A DNA stretch of 64,000 nucleotides from Hydrogenovibrio sp. SC-1 (GTDB lineage Bacteria > Pseudomonadota > Gammaproteobacteria > Thiomicrospirales > Thiomicrospiraceae), in assembly GCF_002848135.1 (NCBI RefSeq), contig NZ_PKGB01000003.1, forward strand, positions 1 through 64,000. The letters run 5' to 3'. The translations under genes were made by a program, and so were the position numbers. Below the pieces are notes generated by a model that was not told the origin of the DNA, searched no databases, and worked only from the letters and a program-made list of their open reading frames with translations. Shown here one piece after another: positions 46,215 to 54,168 of this stretch; within the stretch, counting starts at the first letter, position 1, and the number at the start of each line of letters is the position of its first letter.

Positions 46215-47486
46215 ATGACAGATGAATTGAATCAAGATATCAAAGCTTATATGCAAACCTTGGGGCAACAGGCTCGTAAAGCCTCTCGCCAATTAGTGAG
46301 CGCATCCACCGCACAAAAGAATGCGGCGTTGGAAGCGATTGCAACAACACTTGAACAGAAAATGGCTTGGTTGATTGCTGAAAATCGTAAGGATTTAGAA
46401 CAGGGCGAAGCCAATGGTTTAGATGCAGCGATGCTGGATCGCCTTTCCCTCACTGAACAAGGCGTGGCGGCAATGGCTGAAGGCGTAAGACAGATAGCGG
46501 CTTTAAAGGATCCGATTGGTCAAATTTCGGATATGAGTTATATGCCTTCCGGAATTGAAGTGGGCAAAATGCGCGTTCCGCTTGGGGTCGTGGGGATTAT
46601 CTATGAATCACGGCCTAATGTGACCATTGATGCGGCTGCACTCTGCTTAAAATCGGGGAATGCGGCTTTATTGCGTGGTGGTTCGGAAGCGGCACATTCA
46701 AATCGTGCTTTGGCGGCCTGTATTCAAGAGGCAGTGACTAAAGCGGGATTGATGGCCGAAGTAGTGCAAGTAGTTGCGACCACGGATCGATCGGCAGTCG
46801 GTGAAATGATTACCATGCCGGATTATGTCGATGTCATTATTCCTCGCGGTGGCAAAGGGTTGATTGAACGGATTAGTCAAAGTGCGCGCGTCCCGGTCAT
46901 TAAACATTTAGACGGCATTTGTCATGTGTATATTGACCAAGATGCGGATGCTGAAAAGGCTGTGCGCGTTGCCTTTAACGCCAAAACCCACCGCTATGGG
47001 GTTTGTAATGCGATGGAAACGTTGCTTATAGCCGAATCAAGAGCGGCTGAAATCCTACCAGGCCTGGTTGAAATGTATCAACAAAAAGGCGTGGCCTTGC
47101 GTGGTTGTGAAAAAGCGCGTGCGGTGGCTGAAATGGAAGCCGCAACCGATGCGGATTGGGCAACCGAATATTTAGCGCCGATTTTGTCGATCAAAGTGGT
47201 GTCGAATGTGGCTGAAGCCATGGACCATATCTTACAGTACAGCTCGGGACATACCGAGTCCATCATTACTGAAAATGTGACGACGGCTCGTCAATTTTTA
47301 GCCCAAGTGGATTCGAGCTCAGTGATGGTGAATGCATCTACGCGCTTTGCAGATGGCTTTGAGTATGGTCTGGGGGCTGAAATTGGTATCAGTACAGATA
47401 AGTTTCATGCACGTGGCCCTGTCGGCTTAGAAGGGTTGACGTCGCAAAAATATATTGTTTATGGTGATGGTACTATTCGTGAATAA
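46215..47486 (+). CDS. proA: glutamate-5-semialdehyde dehydrogenase
   Basis: NADPH-dependent reduction of glutamyl-5-phosphate in proline synthesis. 423 residues (E. coli 417). Conserved segments are [58 protein letters not shown], the catalytic Cys in [13 protein letters not shown], and [25 protein letters not shown] 46215 follows AGAGGA by 7 nt. The codons for LPGLVE contain an exact ACCAGGCCTGGT. The 3' end overlaps the convergent DnaJ-like gene by 14 nt. Confidence 0.97.
   Translation: MTDELNQDIKAYMQTLGQQARKASRQLVSASTAQKNAALEAIATTLEQKMAWLIAENRKDLEQGEANGLDAAMLDRLSLTEQGVAAMAEGVRQIAALKDPIGQISDMSYMPSGIEVGKMRVPLGVVGIIYESRPNVTIDAAALCLKSGNAALLRGGSEAAHSNRALAACIQEAVTKAGLMAEVVQVVATTDRSAVGEMITMPDYVDVIIPRGGKGLIERISQSARVPVIKHLDGICHVYIDQDADAEKAVRVAFNAKTHRYGVCNAMETLLIAESRAAEILPGLVEMYQQKGVALRGCEKARAVAEMEAATDADWATEYLAPILSIKVVSNVAEAMDHILQYSSGHTESIITENVTTARQFLAQVDSSSVMVNASTRFADGFEYGLGAEIGISTDKFHARGPVGLEGLTSQKYIVYGDGTIRE
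47057..47068. repeat. ACCAGGCCTGGT palindrome inside proA (copy 5)
   Basis: Exact 12-bp core without symmetric extension, read as (L)PGLV, the same frame as in ybeY. Confidence 0.8.
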
Positions 47487-48159
47487 TCGGGGTCGTTTGG
47501 AGGTGCTTTAACAGCACTTCTTTGGCGTGGCAGATGGCATGAAAGGCTTCTGCTTCACCGCCTTTGTCAGGATGGTGAACTTGGGAAAGGATTCGAAACT
47601 GTTTCATCACCACTTTGGCGCCGTTTTCTGGGTCTAGTGGGGTTGAAATCTCGAGACACTGTTTGGCCTCATGGATATCTGCATCACTGTATCCTTTCGA
47701 TAAGGCTGATTGATCGCCAAAGCTTTGCCAAAATTGGGCGATGAGGTCAATGACATCCCGTTCCTGAGTAGTTAAGAAGGTCTCGTAATCTAGGTAGTAG
47801 CGCTTGATTTCATCCGATTCTGTGATGGCAAAAGCGGTTTGTTCAAGTGATGCCTGATCACTCTTTAAACAAATTTCCAAAGTATGAATGCACAATCGCC
47901 CTTTGTTTTGTTGTTGCCACTTGTCTTGTAAACGATAGAGTAAATGAAACAGCAAAAAGTGCCCGCGAAATAAGGCAAGTGGTTCTAAAGACGGCGTGAA
48001 TTGTGAAAACCCTTGGTCGACTAGGTATTTCATTAAGTCGTATTCTTTAAGGGTGTCGCCTTGTTTAAGACGATGGTACACCACTTCTTCAAATTGGGGG
48101 GGGAGGGGTGGCTGAGTCGGATTGGTAAATGCTGGATTGGCGTGGGTATCGCTTGACAT
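47473..48159 (-). CDS. DnaJ-related co-chaperone-like protein
   Basis: 228-residue cytosolic protein of the gammaproteobacterial DnaJ-related type. The N-terminal domain ([48 protein letters not shown]) resembles the DNAJ_related family, and a C-terminal J domain (about 165-222) has the HPD motif in [20 protein letters not shown]. The J domain at the C-terminus suggests a special DnaK recruiter. Tail-to-tail overlap of 14 nt with proA and head-to-head with nadD. Confidence 0.82.
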   Translation of the reverse strand: MSSDTHANPAFTNPTQPPLPPQFEEVVYHRLKQGDTLKEYDLMKYLVDQGFSQFTPSLEPLALFRGHFLLFHLLYRLQDKWQQQNKGRLCIHTLEICLKSDQASLEQTAFAITESDEIKRYYLDYETFLTTQERDVIDLIAQFWQSFGDQSALSKGYSDADIHEAKQCLEISTPLDPENGAKVVMKQFRILSQVHHPDKGGEAEAFHAICHAKEVLLKHLQTTPIIHE

Positions 48160-48197
48160 AGTTGGTATAATACCAAAAAAATCATAGAGAAGTGACT

Positions 48198-48839
48198 TTG
48201 AAAACCAAACGTTTAATCGGTATTAATGGTGGAACTTTTGATCCGATCCATTTTGGCCATCTTCGGCCTGCACTGGAAGTACTGCATGCGTTAAACCTGG
48301 ATGAAATGCGATTTATGCCGGCGTGTTTGCCTGTGCATAGGTCTCAACCGTTGGCTTCGATAGAACAGCGATGTGACATGATTGAGCTGGCAATTCAACA
48401 TCAGCCCAAGTTTGTTTTAGAACGTTTAGAGGCTTCAATGGGCGGTTTGTCTTATACCGCTGATAGCTTAGCTCAGTTAAAACAAGCCGAACCGGGTGCC
48501 AGTTTTGTCTTAATGATGGGTACAGATGCGTTTGCCAAATTTGATACCTGGAAAGACTGGCAATCGATTTTGACACTGGCCAATATTGTGGTCACTCACC
48601 GGCCGGGTGAACCCTTGCCTCGACAAGGCACCGTTGGCAAAATCTTCATAGATCATTGGGCCCCGCATTTAACGCAGAGCGCGGGACAGATTGTTGACTT
48701 GCCCGTTACCCAGCTAGATCTGAGTGCAACGATGTTGCGTTCCTATTTGGAATATGGTGATCCAGTAGACTATTTGATGCCTGCGGATGTTGCCGCTTAT
48801 ATCCAACAAAACCATTTATATCAATCTTCAATTAACTAG
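48198..48839 (+). CDS. nadD: nicotinate-nucleotide adenylyltransferase
   Basis: Adenylates nicotinate mononucleotide in NAD synthesis. About 213 residues. The nucleotidyltransferase motif GINGGTFDPIHFGHLRPA is at the start and the second motif LSATMLRSYLE near the end. FVLMMGTDAFAKFDTWKDWQ is typical. Start is TTG 48198 (after GAGAAG) or GTG 48192, which would add two residues. It is the first gene of nadD-rsfS-rlmH. Confidence 0.96.
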   Translation: MKTKRLIGINGGTFDPIHFGHLRPALEVLHALNLDEMRFMPACLPVHRSQPLASIEQRCDMIELAIQHQPKFVLERLEASMGGLSYTADSLAQLKQAEPGASFVLMMGTDAFAKFDTWKDWQSILTLANIVVTHRPGEPLPRQGTVGKIFIDHWAPHLTQSAGQIVDLPVTQLDLSATMLRSYLEYGDPVDYLMPADVAAYIQQNHLYQSSIN

Positions 48840-48897
48840 TGTCGTGATGAACGATACACGCCGTTTGAAACGGTATAACCAAAGAGAACCCTGCTAG

Positions 48898-49254
48898 ATG
48901 ATGAATGCCGAACAAATAGAAAGTCTTGTTGTTTCAAGCTTAGAGGATGCTAAAGCGCGTGATATTCAGGTGTTAGATGTCTCTCATTTATGTTCCTTTA
49001 CCGATAAAATGGTTATCGCGACGGGTACCTCAACCACCCATGTTCGCTCAACCGGTAATGCGGTTGCTCAAGCTTTTAAAGATGCTGGTGAGCCGCCAAT
49101 GGGCGTAGAGGCTGGTCCAGAACCTGATTGGGTGTTAGTCGACCTTGGCTCGGCGGTGGTTCATGTGATGACAGAATCAGCAAGAGCTCATTATCAATTA
49201 GAGAAGCTTTGGGATATTAAACCCAGTACCAGTGTTCAATCGGAACAGGATTAG
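48898..49254 (+). CDS. rsfS: ribosome silencing factor RsfS
   Basis: Binds L14 and blocks subunit joining under starvation. 118 residues. Conserved parts are DIQVLDVSHLCSFTDKMVIATGTSTTHVRSTGNAV and the DWVLVDLGSAVVHVMTESARAHYQLEKLW motif. It lies between nadD and rlmH, its usual place. The start can be ATG 48898 or 48901. Confidence 0.96.
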   Translation: MMNAEQIESLVVSSLEDAKARDIQVLDVSHLCSFTDKMVIATGTSTTHVRSTGNAVAQAFKDAGEPPMGVEAGPEPDWVLVDLGSAVVHVMTESARAHYQLEKLWDIKPSTSVQSEQD

Positions 49255-49266
49255 TCAGACACAAAG

Positions 49267-49737
49267 ATGGTTATTCATTTTATTGTCGTTGGGCAAAAGA
49301 TGCCGCAATGGGTGCAAACGGGCTATGGCGAATATGCAAAACGCTTACCTGGCGCCTGTTCGCTTAAATTGGTTGAAATTCCCATGGCGCAAAGAGGTAA
49401 AAGCGGATCGGTTAGTCAATATAAGGCTGAGGAAGCCAAGCGTATTCTTGCAGCGGTGCCCAAAGGGGCAAAATTAATTGTGTTAGATGAAAACGGTCAG
49501 ATGCCATCAACAGTCGGGTTTTCAAAGAAGTTAGATGACTGGCTAGTATCGGGACAAGATATCGCGTTGGTTGTGGGCGGTCCCGATGGTTTAGATGGGG
49601 CTTTGGTGCAACAAGCCGAGTGGGTATGGGGTCTGTCTAAACTAACCTTACCTCACCCCTTAGTGCGAGTGATGGTAGCAGAACAAGTTTATCGAGCTTG
49701 GTCGTTATTGCAAAACCACCCTTATCATCGTGCTTAG
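49267..49737 (+). CDS. rlmH: 23S rRNA (pseudouridine1915-N3)-methyltransferase
   Basis: SPOUT methyltransferase acting on 70S ribosomes. 156 residues (E. coli 155). The SAM-binding knot has IVLDENGQ, LVVGGPDGLD and LTLPHPLVRVMVAEQVYRAWSLLQNHPYHRA, the family C-terminus. It starts 12 nt after rsfS. A 24-bp palindrome follows the stop codon by 4 nt. Confidence 0.97.
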   Translation: MVIHFIVVGQKMPQWVQTGYGEYAKRLPGACSLKLVEIPMAQRGKSGSVSQYKAEEAKRILAAVPKGAKLIVLDENGQMPSTVGFSKKLDDWLVSGQDIALVVGGPDGLDGALVQQAEWVWGLSKLTLPHPLVRVMVAEQVYRAWSLLQNHPYHRA

Positions 49738-49741
49738 CCAC

Positions 49742-49765
49742 AAAATGACCAGGCCTGGTCATTTT
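49742..49765. repeat. 24-bp perfect palindrome around ACCAGGCCTGGT (copy 6)
   Basis: The core is at 49748-49759 with arms AAAATG/CATTTT. It lies between the rlmH stop and the patatin start and ends 11 nt before the Shine-Dalgarno sequence of the patatin gene. It may form the 3' hairpin of the nadD-rsfS-rlmH message; the T-run is short. Confidence 0.85.
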
Positions 49766-49788
49766 AAGTAATCTTTAGGAGGCGTCGC

Positions 49789-50682
49789 TTGAGTGAAAGA
49801 GATGTTGTGACACAATCCAACAAAACGGTTTCTTTGGTCTTAGGCAGTGGCGGTGCCAGAGGGATGGCGCATATTGGCGTTATTCGTTGGTTGGAAACGC
49901 ATGGATATCAAATTCAATCTATCTCAGGATCTTCGATTGGCGCACTGGTCGGCGGGATTTATGCAGCTGGTAAGTTGGGTGCCTTTGAGGAATGGATGCT
50001 GAAAATGGATAAAGTCGATATCCTAGGGTTATTGGATTTGGCGTGGCAGCGAAATGGCTTAGTGAAGGGTGAAAAATTGATGAAATCTCTCTCTGAGTTA
50101 ATCGGTGATGTTCAGATTAAAGAGTTGCCCATCGCTTTTACCGCCGTAGCCACTGATATTGCTCGTCAACGGGAAGTCTGGTTGCAATCTGGTCGCTTAT
50201 TAGACGCCATTCGGGCTTCCATCTCGTTACCGTTATTCTTTACGCCATACCCGTTAAATGGCGTTGATTTAATGGATGGTGGTATCTTGAATCCAGTGCC
50301 GATTGCACCAACCTTTAGTGATAACACGGATTTAATTGTCGCAGTGAGTTTAAGTGGTGACATTGAGTTGCAAGAGCCAACTTCAGCAGAACACGATGAT
50401 CAAGCGAGCTTCCTTCAGCAATTTAATCAGTGGATGCAGTCACTTCGGAGTCCGCAAACACTCGCAGACATGCGGCCTAAAGGGCTATATGAAATTGCGG
50501 ACTTAGCATTTGATGCGATGCAGAATACGATTGCTCGGCAGAAATTAGCTGCTTATCCAGCCGATGAGATGATTGAAATTGCCAGTAATGCCTGTGGGAT
50601 GATGGAGTTTGATCGTACGCAAGAAATGATTGCATTAGGCTATGAAGTTGCGGATAAAAATTTTCGAGATAAGCTAAAATAA
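49789..50682 (+). CDS. patatin-like phospholipase (RssA family)
   Basis: 297-residue serine lipid acyl hydrolase. The oxyanion loop is GSGGARG (19-25), the nucleophile elbow is GSSIG (S49), and the catalytic Asp is in DGGILNPVP (about 162). The Ser-Asp dyad is complete. No signal peptide, so it is cytosolic. The start is TTG 49789, supported by AGGAGG 6 nt upstream; the next in-frame ATG would lie inside conserved sequence. It leads a three-gene set with a PilZ-like and an unknown protein. Confidence 0.88.
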   Translation: MSERDVVTQSNKTVSLVLGSGGARGMAHIGVIRWLETHGYQIQSISGSSIGALVGGIYAAGKLGAFEEWMLKMDKVDILGLLDLAWQRNGLVKGEKLMKSLSELIGDVQIKELPIAFTAVATDIARQREVWLQSGRLLDAIRASISLPLFFTPYPLNGVDLMDGGILNPVPIAPTFSDNTDLIVAVSLSGDIELQEPTSAEHDDQASFLQQFNQWMQSLRSPQTLADMRPKGLYEIADLAFDAMQNTIARQKLAAYPADEMIEIASNACGMMEFDRTQEMIALGYEVADKNFRDKLK

Positions 50683-50712
50683 GCGAATTATTTATTTAGT
50701 GAGATTGATTGA

Positions 50713-51654
50713 GTGCCTTTTTGGTTTGAAAAAGAAGATGCACGTCGTTTTCGGCGTTTAGATATTTCTATAAAAGCAGTTGTTCGTCCGCAGGAGAGTC
50801 TTAAAGAAACGCCTATTTTTGCCTATGGCATTGACTATTTTCCCTCTTCTGTACAGAAGCGAATTAAAAAATCTAAAAAAGCACTACGGCATTGGGTGAG
50901 CCATATTCAAGATCAGCAGGATATTTTAGAACCTTTCTTTAGTGATTTTGAACGCTATATAGACTTTTTTGGAGACTGGACTCATAAGCTTGCTCATGGG
51001 CAGTCACCTCGGATGAATCGTAATGACTGGCTGGCATTTCATGGATATGCAAAAGGCGTACAGCGGATTCAATCTATCAACCAATCGGCGCCTAAGACGT
51101 TTCAATATTTTGATGCCCTTAACCATAAAATGATATTGCATTTTCAGCATCTATCTGGATGCTTTGAAAGTTCTAACGCAACTAGTTTTAAAGCCCCACC
51201 GCCGTTACCAAGTAATTTTGTCATCGATCAAAAAGCGAAGCGTTTTGAGCCGGATACCTTTCAAAATGTTCCCTTGGCACAGGCGCTCTATCATTTAAAC
51301 GCGCTGATGGCGCATTATTTTAATGCCTATCAAAATTTAGTTGATGATATGACATTATCGAGAACACCACAAAACTGGCCCAAACTGGAGCTCAATTTAA
51401 GTGAATGCGGGGCTGCGATTTTTGTACCTAAACGGTTTAGTGCTGATAAACGCTATAAGATACTATTTTATTTTGATTCCTTTAACAGAGCATTAGAAAT
51501 GCCTTCGGTATTAGTCCGTAGTATATATGATCAAAATAGAAATTTAGAATGTAATGCATTTGACTTTGTTTTTCCCAATTCACACTATCAGCGTCTGATC
51601 CAATTGGAAATTGACCGTTATGAAATAACCCAATCTAAAAAGGTTTATCGCTAG
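50713..51654 (+). CDS. PilZ-like protein with long helical insert
   Basis: 313 residues. The N-terminus EKEDARRFRRLDISIKAVVRP has the RxxxR-type arginines that bind cyclic-di-GMP in PilZ domains. The second PilZ motif LNLSECGAAIFVPKRF (N/DxSxxG) appears only around residue 233. In between lies a mainly helical part (about 40-215). The arrangement suggests a PilZ domain with an insertion or a related degenerate fold; the assignment is tentative. Start is GTG 50713 with no strong ribosome-binding site. It is immediately followed by the next gene. Confidence 0.65.
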   Translation: MPFWFEKEDARRFRRLDISIKAVVRPQESLKETPIFAYGIDYFPSSVQKRIKKSKKALRHWVSHIQDQQDILEPFFSDFERYIDFFGDWTHKLAHGQSPRMNRNDWLAFHGYAKGVQRIQSINQSAPKTFQYFDALNHKMILHFQHLSGCFESSNATSFKAPPPLPSNFVIDQKAKRFEPDTFQNVPLAQALYHLNALMAHYFNAYQNLVDDMTLSRTPQNWPKLELNLSECGAAIFVPKRFSADKRYKILFYFDSFNRALEMPSVLVRSIYDQNRNLECNAFDFVFPNSHYQRLIQLEIDRYEITQSKKVYR

Positions 51655-52083
51655 GTGCCTAGTCTACATAGTACTCCCGAAGCTTTTTTTATGAATCAAT
51701 TGCCATTTCCCGTAAGGCCAGCGGCGAAAGAGGTCTTTTTGTATCAATCTTTAGCTGATGCGATAATGTTAAAAAAGGGGAAGGTATCACGAGATTTGTC
51801 GATACGATACCAGTTAGATCAAGCACAATGGCGCATGGTTGCAGATGCGGTGATCTTGGCAAGATTGCCTCAATATCGACTGTTGAATTATTTTGATATT
51901 GAGTTGCTTGTCTTTCTTGAATTATTATTTCTAGATGCTTTGAATATGCCTGGTTTTTCCAGTGAGGAAGCCGTCAAGCAGATTGAACGTGATGCGCAAA
52001 CTTTAGCGAGTTGGGTGCGTCATTTACAGAAGCTCATATCTCGATCTAAGTTAAAACGGCTGAATGGCAACTCAGCAAATTAA
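51655..52083 (+). CDS. uncharacterised helical protein
   Basis: 142 residues, no recognised domain, no signal or membrane segment, predicted helical (LADAIMLKKGKVSRDLSIRYQLDQAQWRMVADAVIL, FSSEEAVKQIERDAQTLASWVRHLQKLI). It starts with GTG directly after the stop of the PilZ-like gene, so it is translationally coupled; ATG 51691 is an alternative. The coupling suggests the two products act together. Confidence 0.6.
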   Translation: MPSLHSTPEAFFMNQLPFPVRPAAKEVFLYQSLADAIMLKKGKVSRDLSIRYQLDQAQWRMVADAVILARLPQYRLLNYFDIELLVFLELLFLDALNMPGFSSEEAVKQIERDAQTLASWVRHLQKLISRSKLKRLNGNSAN

Positions 52084-52213
52084 TGTTATGATTTGAAGGT
52101 ATTTATCGATGCTAAGCATTAAAATATCTTGATATGCTTATGCGTTTGTTCTGGTATTTGGGCTGCTCTATAATGAAACTCCAGCCAATTGGGTTTTGCA
52201 AGGAGCACATATC

Positions 52214-53842
52214 ATGAATACCTCGGCCTTTAATCTCTTTGTCCTTTCAATCAGCATTTTAAGTCTTCAGGGATGTGGCGGTAGTTCTAGCTCCAGTTCC
52301 TCTGAATCCACTTCCGATACATCACAAGACCAAACGCGCGATTTATCCAGCTTTCCACAAAGTTTGATGGTGGCATCTCCTACTGAAGTCGATACCGCAG
52401 ATAGTTTAACCCGATCCATGCCTAGAGCCGTTAGCTATCATGGTTATGCTACTCAACGGATTGATCAATTATTGTCAGGTGATACCCCTTTGCGGGATGT
52501 TTTTAGTGTCGAAAATTTTTATAAGCTGGCAGCCAATGCCACTTGTTTTGGGCCTGAGTTAAAGTATGCCAATCACCCTGATGGTACACCTGCCTCAGGA
52601 AGTCTGCCTACTGGTGATTTAGGATTATGGACTGAAAAAAATGGCACAACGAATGAAGCCTGTTCTGCCGCGCAGCTGAACACCCAAATGAATGGGGTGC
52701 GTAGTCGAAATTTTGCAGGCTTGAGTGTGCTGGCCAGTTTGATCGATGCCTTATATGATAAGGGGGAAAGCTTACCTGCTGATGGCGAAACCAAGACTTT
52801 AACGACCGAGATGAATGCCAAATCGATTGCAAATACCAGTTTTACGTTAGCGACACTGAGTCGAAGTGGAACGAAATATACCTACGTGGTGAATATGACG
52901 TATACAGGAAAGCGGGGTAATGATTCAACGCCTCAGGATTATGATATCGCGGTGACGCTTACGCATGCGCCAGATAGCTCGGGAACCTATAGTGGCAATA
53001 TGAGCTATCAAATACAAGACAAATATCAAGGTGGAACCTGTTCATCGCTTTATTCAACGTCATTTTTCCAAATCGCGCGAAAAGGCAGTCTGACCTATGA
53101 AAAGAAAGCCGGAAATGCATTTTTATTAGATGCACGTGAAGCACAATACTGTAGTGATACCTTAGATACCTCAGCTCATACGTCAGCAAATCAATTATCA
53201 GCGACCACGCCTTATTCGAGTTCAACGCCCTCTGGGTGGAGTGATAATTTTAACTGGTTTAAAGCATCGTTTGATCAAACCGATCTGTCTGGAGACTATG
53301 CATATGCTTGGCAGGCTGGACCAAATGATTCCCATAGTCGGGTATTGAATGTGGGGTTAAACCCTTCAAGTGTTAGTGATGAAACCGGTTCAATTAATGC
53401 CGATGGGGAAGCTTGGTACGGTTATGGCGGTTCCTTAACCAATACGGCGACGACTATTGGTCAGATTAATGGGTTTATCTGTAATTGGGCTGGCCCTGGC
53501 TCGACCAACACCTTGGTTGAAAAGGCTCAACGTCAGTTCATCTCAAAAGGAACCAGTGGATTGTATGAGACGGTCACAGGTGGGTCGAATTTAACCTATG
53601 CGCCGACCAATTCTTGTTTGTACTCAGGGAGTAGCTTCCAGTATGACCGCGATTTGAGTGGCGTTCTGGATAGTGCTGATACGGTTAAAGTGGTGAGCGG
53701 ATCACCCGGTTCAGGCGAATTACAGTACCAACTATTTCCTTATACTGGATTATATTTTACAGATACCACGACTTACCCTAATATTGAAAGCATTATCACG
53801 GCAAGAGGATTTAGTTTGCCGAGTGACCCCAGCACGCCATAA
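52214..53842 (+). CDS. large serine-linker lipoprotein of unknown function
   Basis: 542-residue predicted lipoprotein with lipobox LQGC (C21), followed by a poly-Ser linker (GGSSSSSSSES). The mature part contains several Cys, likely in disulfides (NATCFGPELKYANHPDG, YQGGTCSSLYST, CNWAGPGS, NSCLYSGSSF), and a segment FQYDRDLSGVLDSADTV with a calcium-loop-like pattern. No known domain is recognised. ATG 52214 follows AGGAG by 8 nt. It is probably monocistronic. Confidence 0.75.
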   Translation: MNTSAFNLFVLSISILSLQGCGGSSSSSSSESTSDTSQDQTRDLSSFPQSLMVASPTEVDTADSLTRSMPRAVSYHGYATQRIDQLLSGDTPLRDVFSVENFYKLAANATCFGPELKYANHPDGTPASGSLPTGDLGLWTEKNGTTNEACSAAQLNTQMNGVRSRNFAGLSVLASLIDALYDKGESLPADGETKTLTTEMNAKSIANTSFTLATLSRSGTKYTYVVNMTYTGKRGNDSTPQDYDIAVTLTHAPDSSGTYSGNMSYQIQDKYQGGTCSSLYSTSFFQIARKGSLTYEKKAGNAFLLDAREAQYCSDTLDTSAHTSANQLSATTPYSSSTPSGWSDNFNWFKASFDQTDLSGDYAYAWQAGPNDSHSRVLNVGLNPSSVSDETGSINADGEAWYGYGGSLTNTATTIGQINGFICNWAGPGSTNTLVEKAQRQFISKGTSGLYETVTGGSNLTYAPTNSCLYSGSSFQYDRDLSGVLDSADTVKVVSGSPGSGELQYQLFPYTGLYFTDTTTYPNIESIITARGFSLPSDPSTP

Positions 53843-53974
53843 AAGACAGGCGGTTGAATCTCGAATGATTAAGCAGGGTTCGGTGCGAGTTTAAAAGTAT
53901 TTTTATCGAGGGGGTTGAAGATTTATTTCACCAAGAGGCTTTAAATTTTTAGCAAATCGTGTATCATTCATCGC

Positions 53975-54082
53975 GGTGACTTGTTCGTCCCCTCGCGACG
54001 ATAGGTTGGGAACCCCGCCAGGTCCGGAAGGAAGCAACGGTACCTTCTGATTCGTGCGCCGAGGTAAGGCGGGCAAGTTGCC
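53975..54082 (+). ncRNA. ffs: small SRP RNA (4.5S RNA)
   Basis: RNA of the signal recognition particle, partner of Ffh. The invariant apical domain is present: GCCAGGTCCGGAAGGAAGC at 54016-54036 and CCGAGGTAAGGCGGG downstream. The ends GGTGACTTG (53975-53983) and CAAGTTGCC (54074-54082) pair over nine positions with wobbles, which defines the termini. A -10-like TATCAT (53962-53967) lies 7 nt upstream and a T-rich stretch (CTATTTTTTATTTC) follows. The 53843-54168 gap holds nothing else recognisable. Confidence 0.95.
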
Positions 54083-54168
54083 ACTTTTCTATTTTTTATT
54101 TCTTTCTGAAATTGAGTTCGCATTCTCTGTGTTTCACGTTAAAATGACCTTTCTTAAAATGACTTGAA

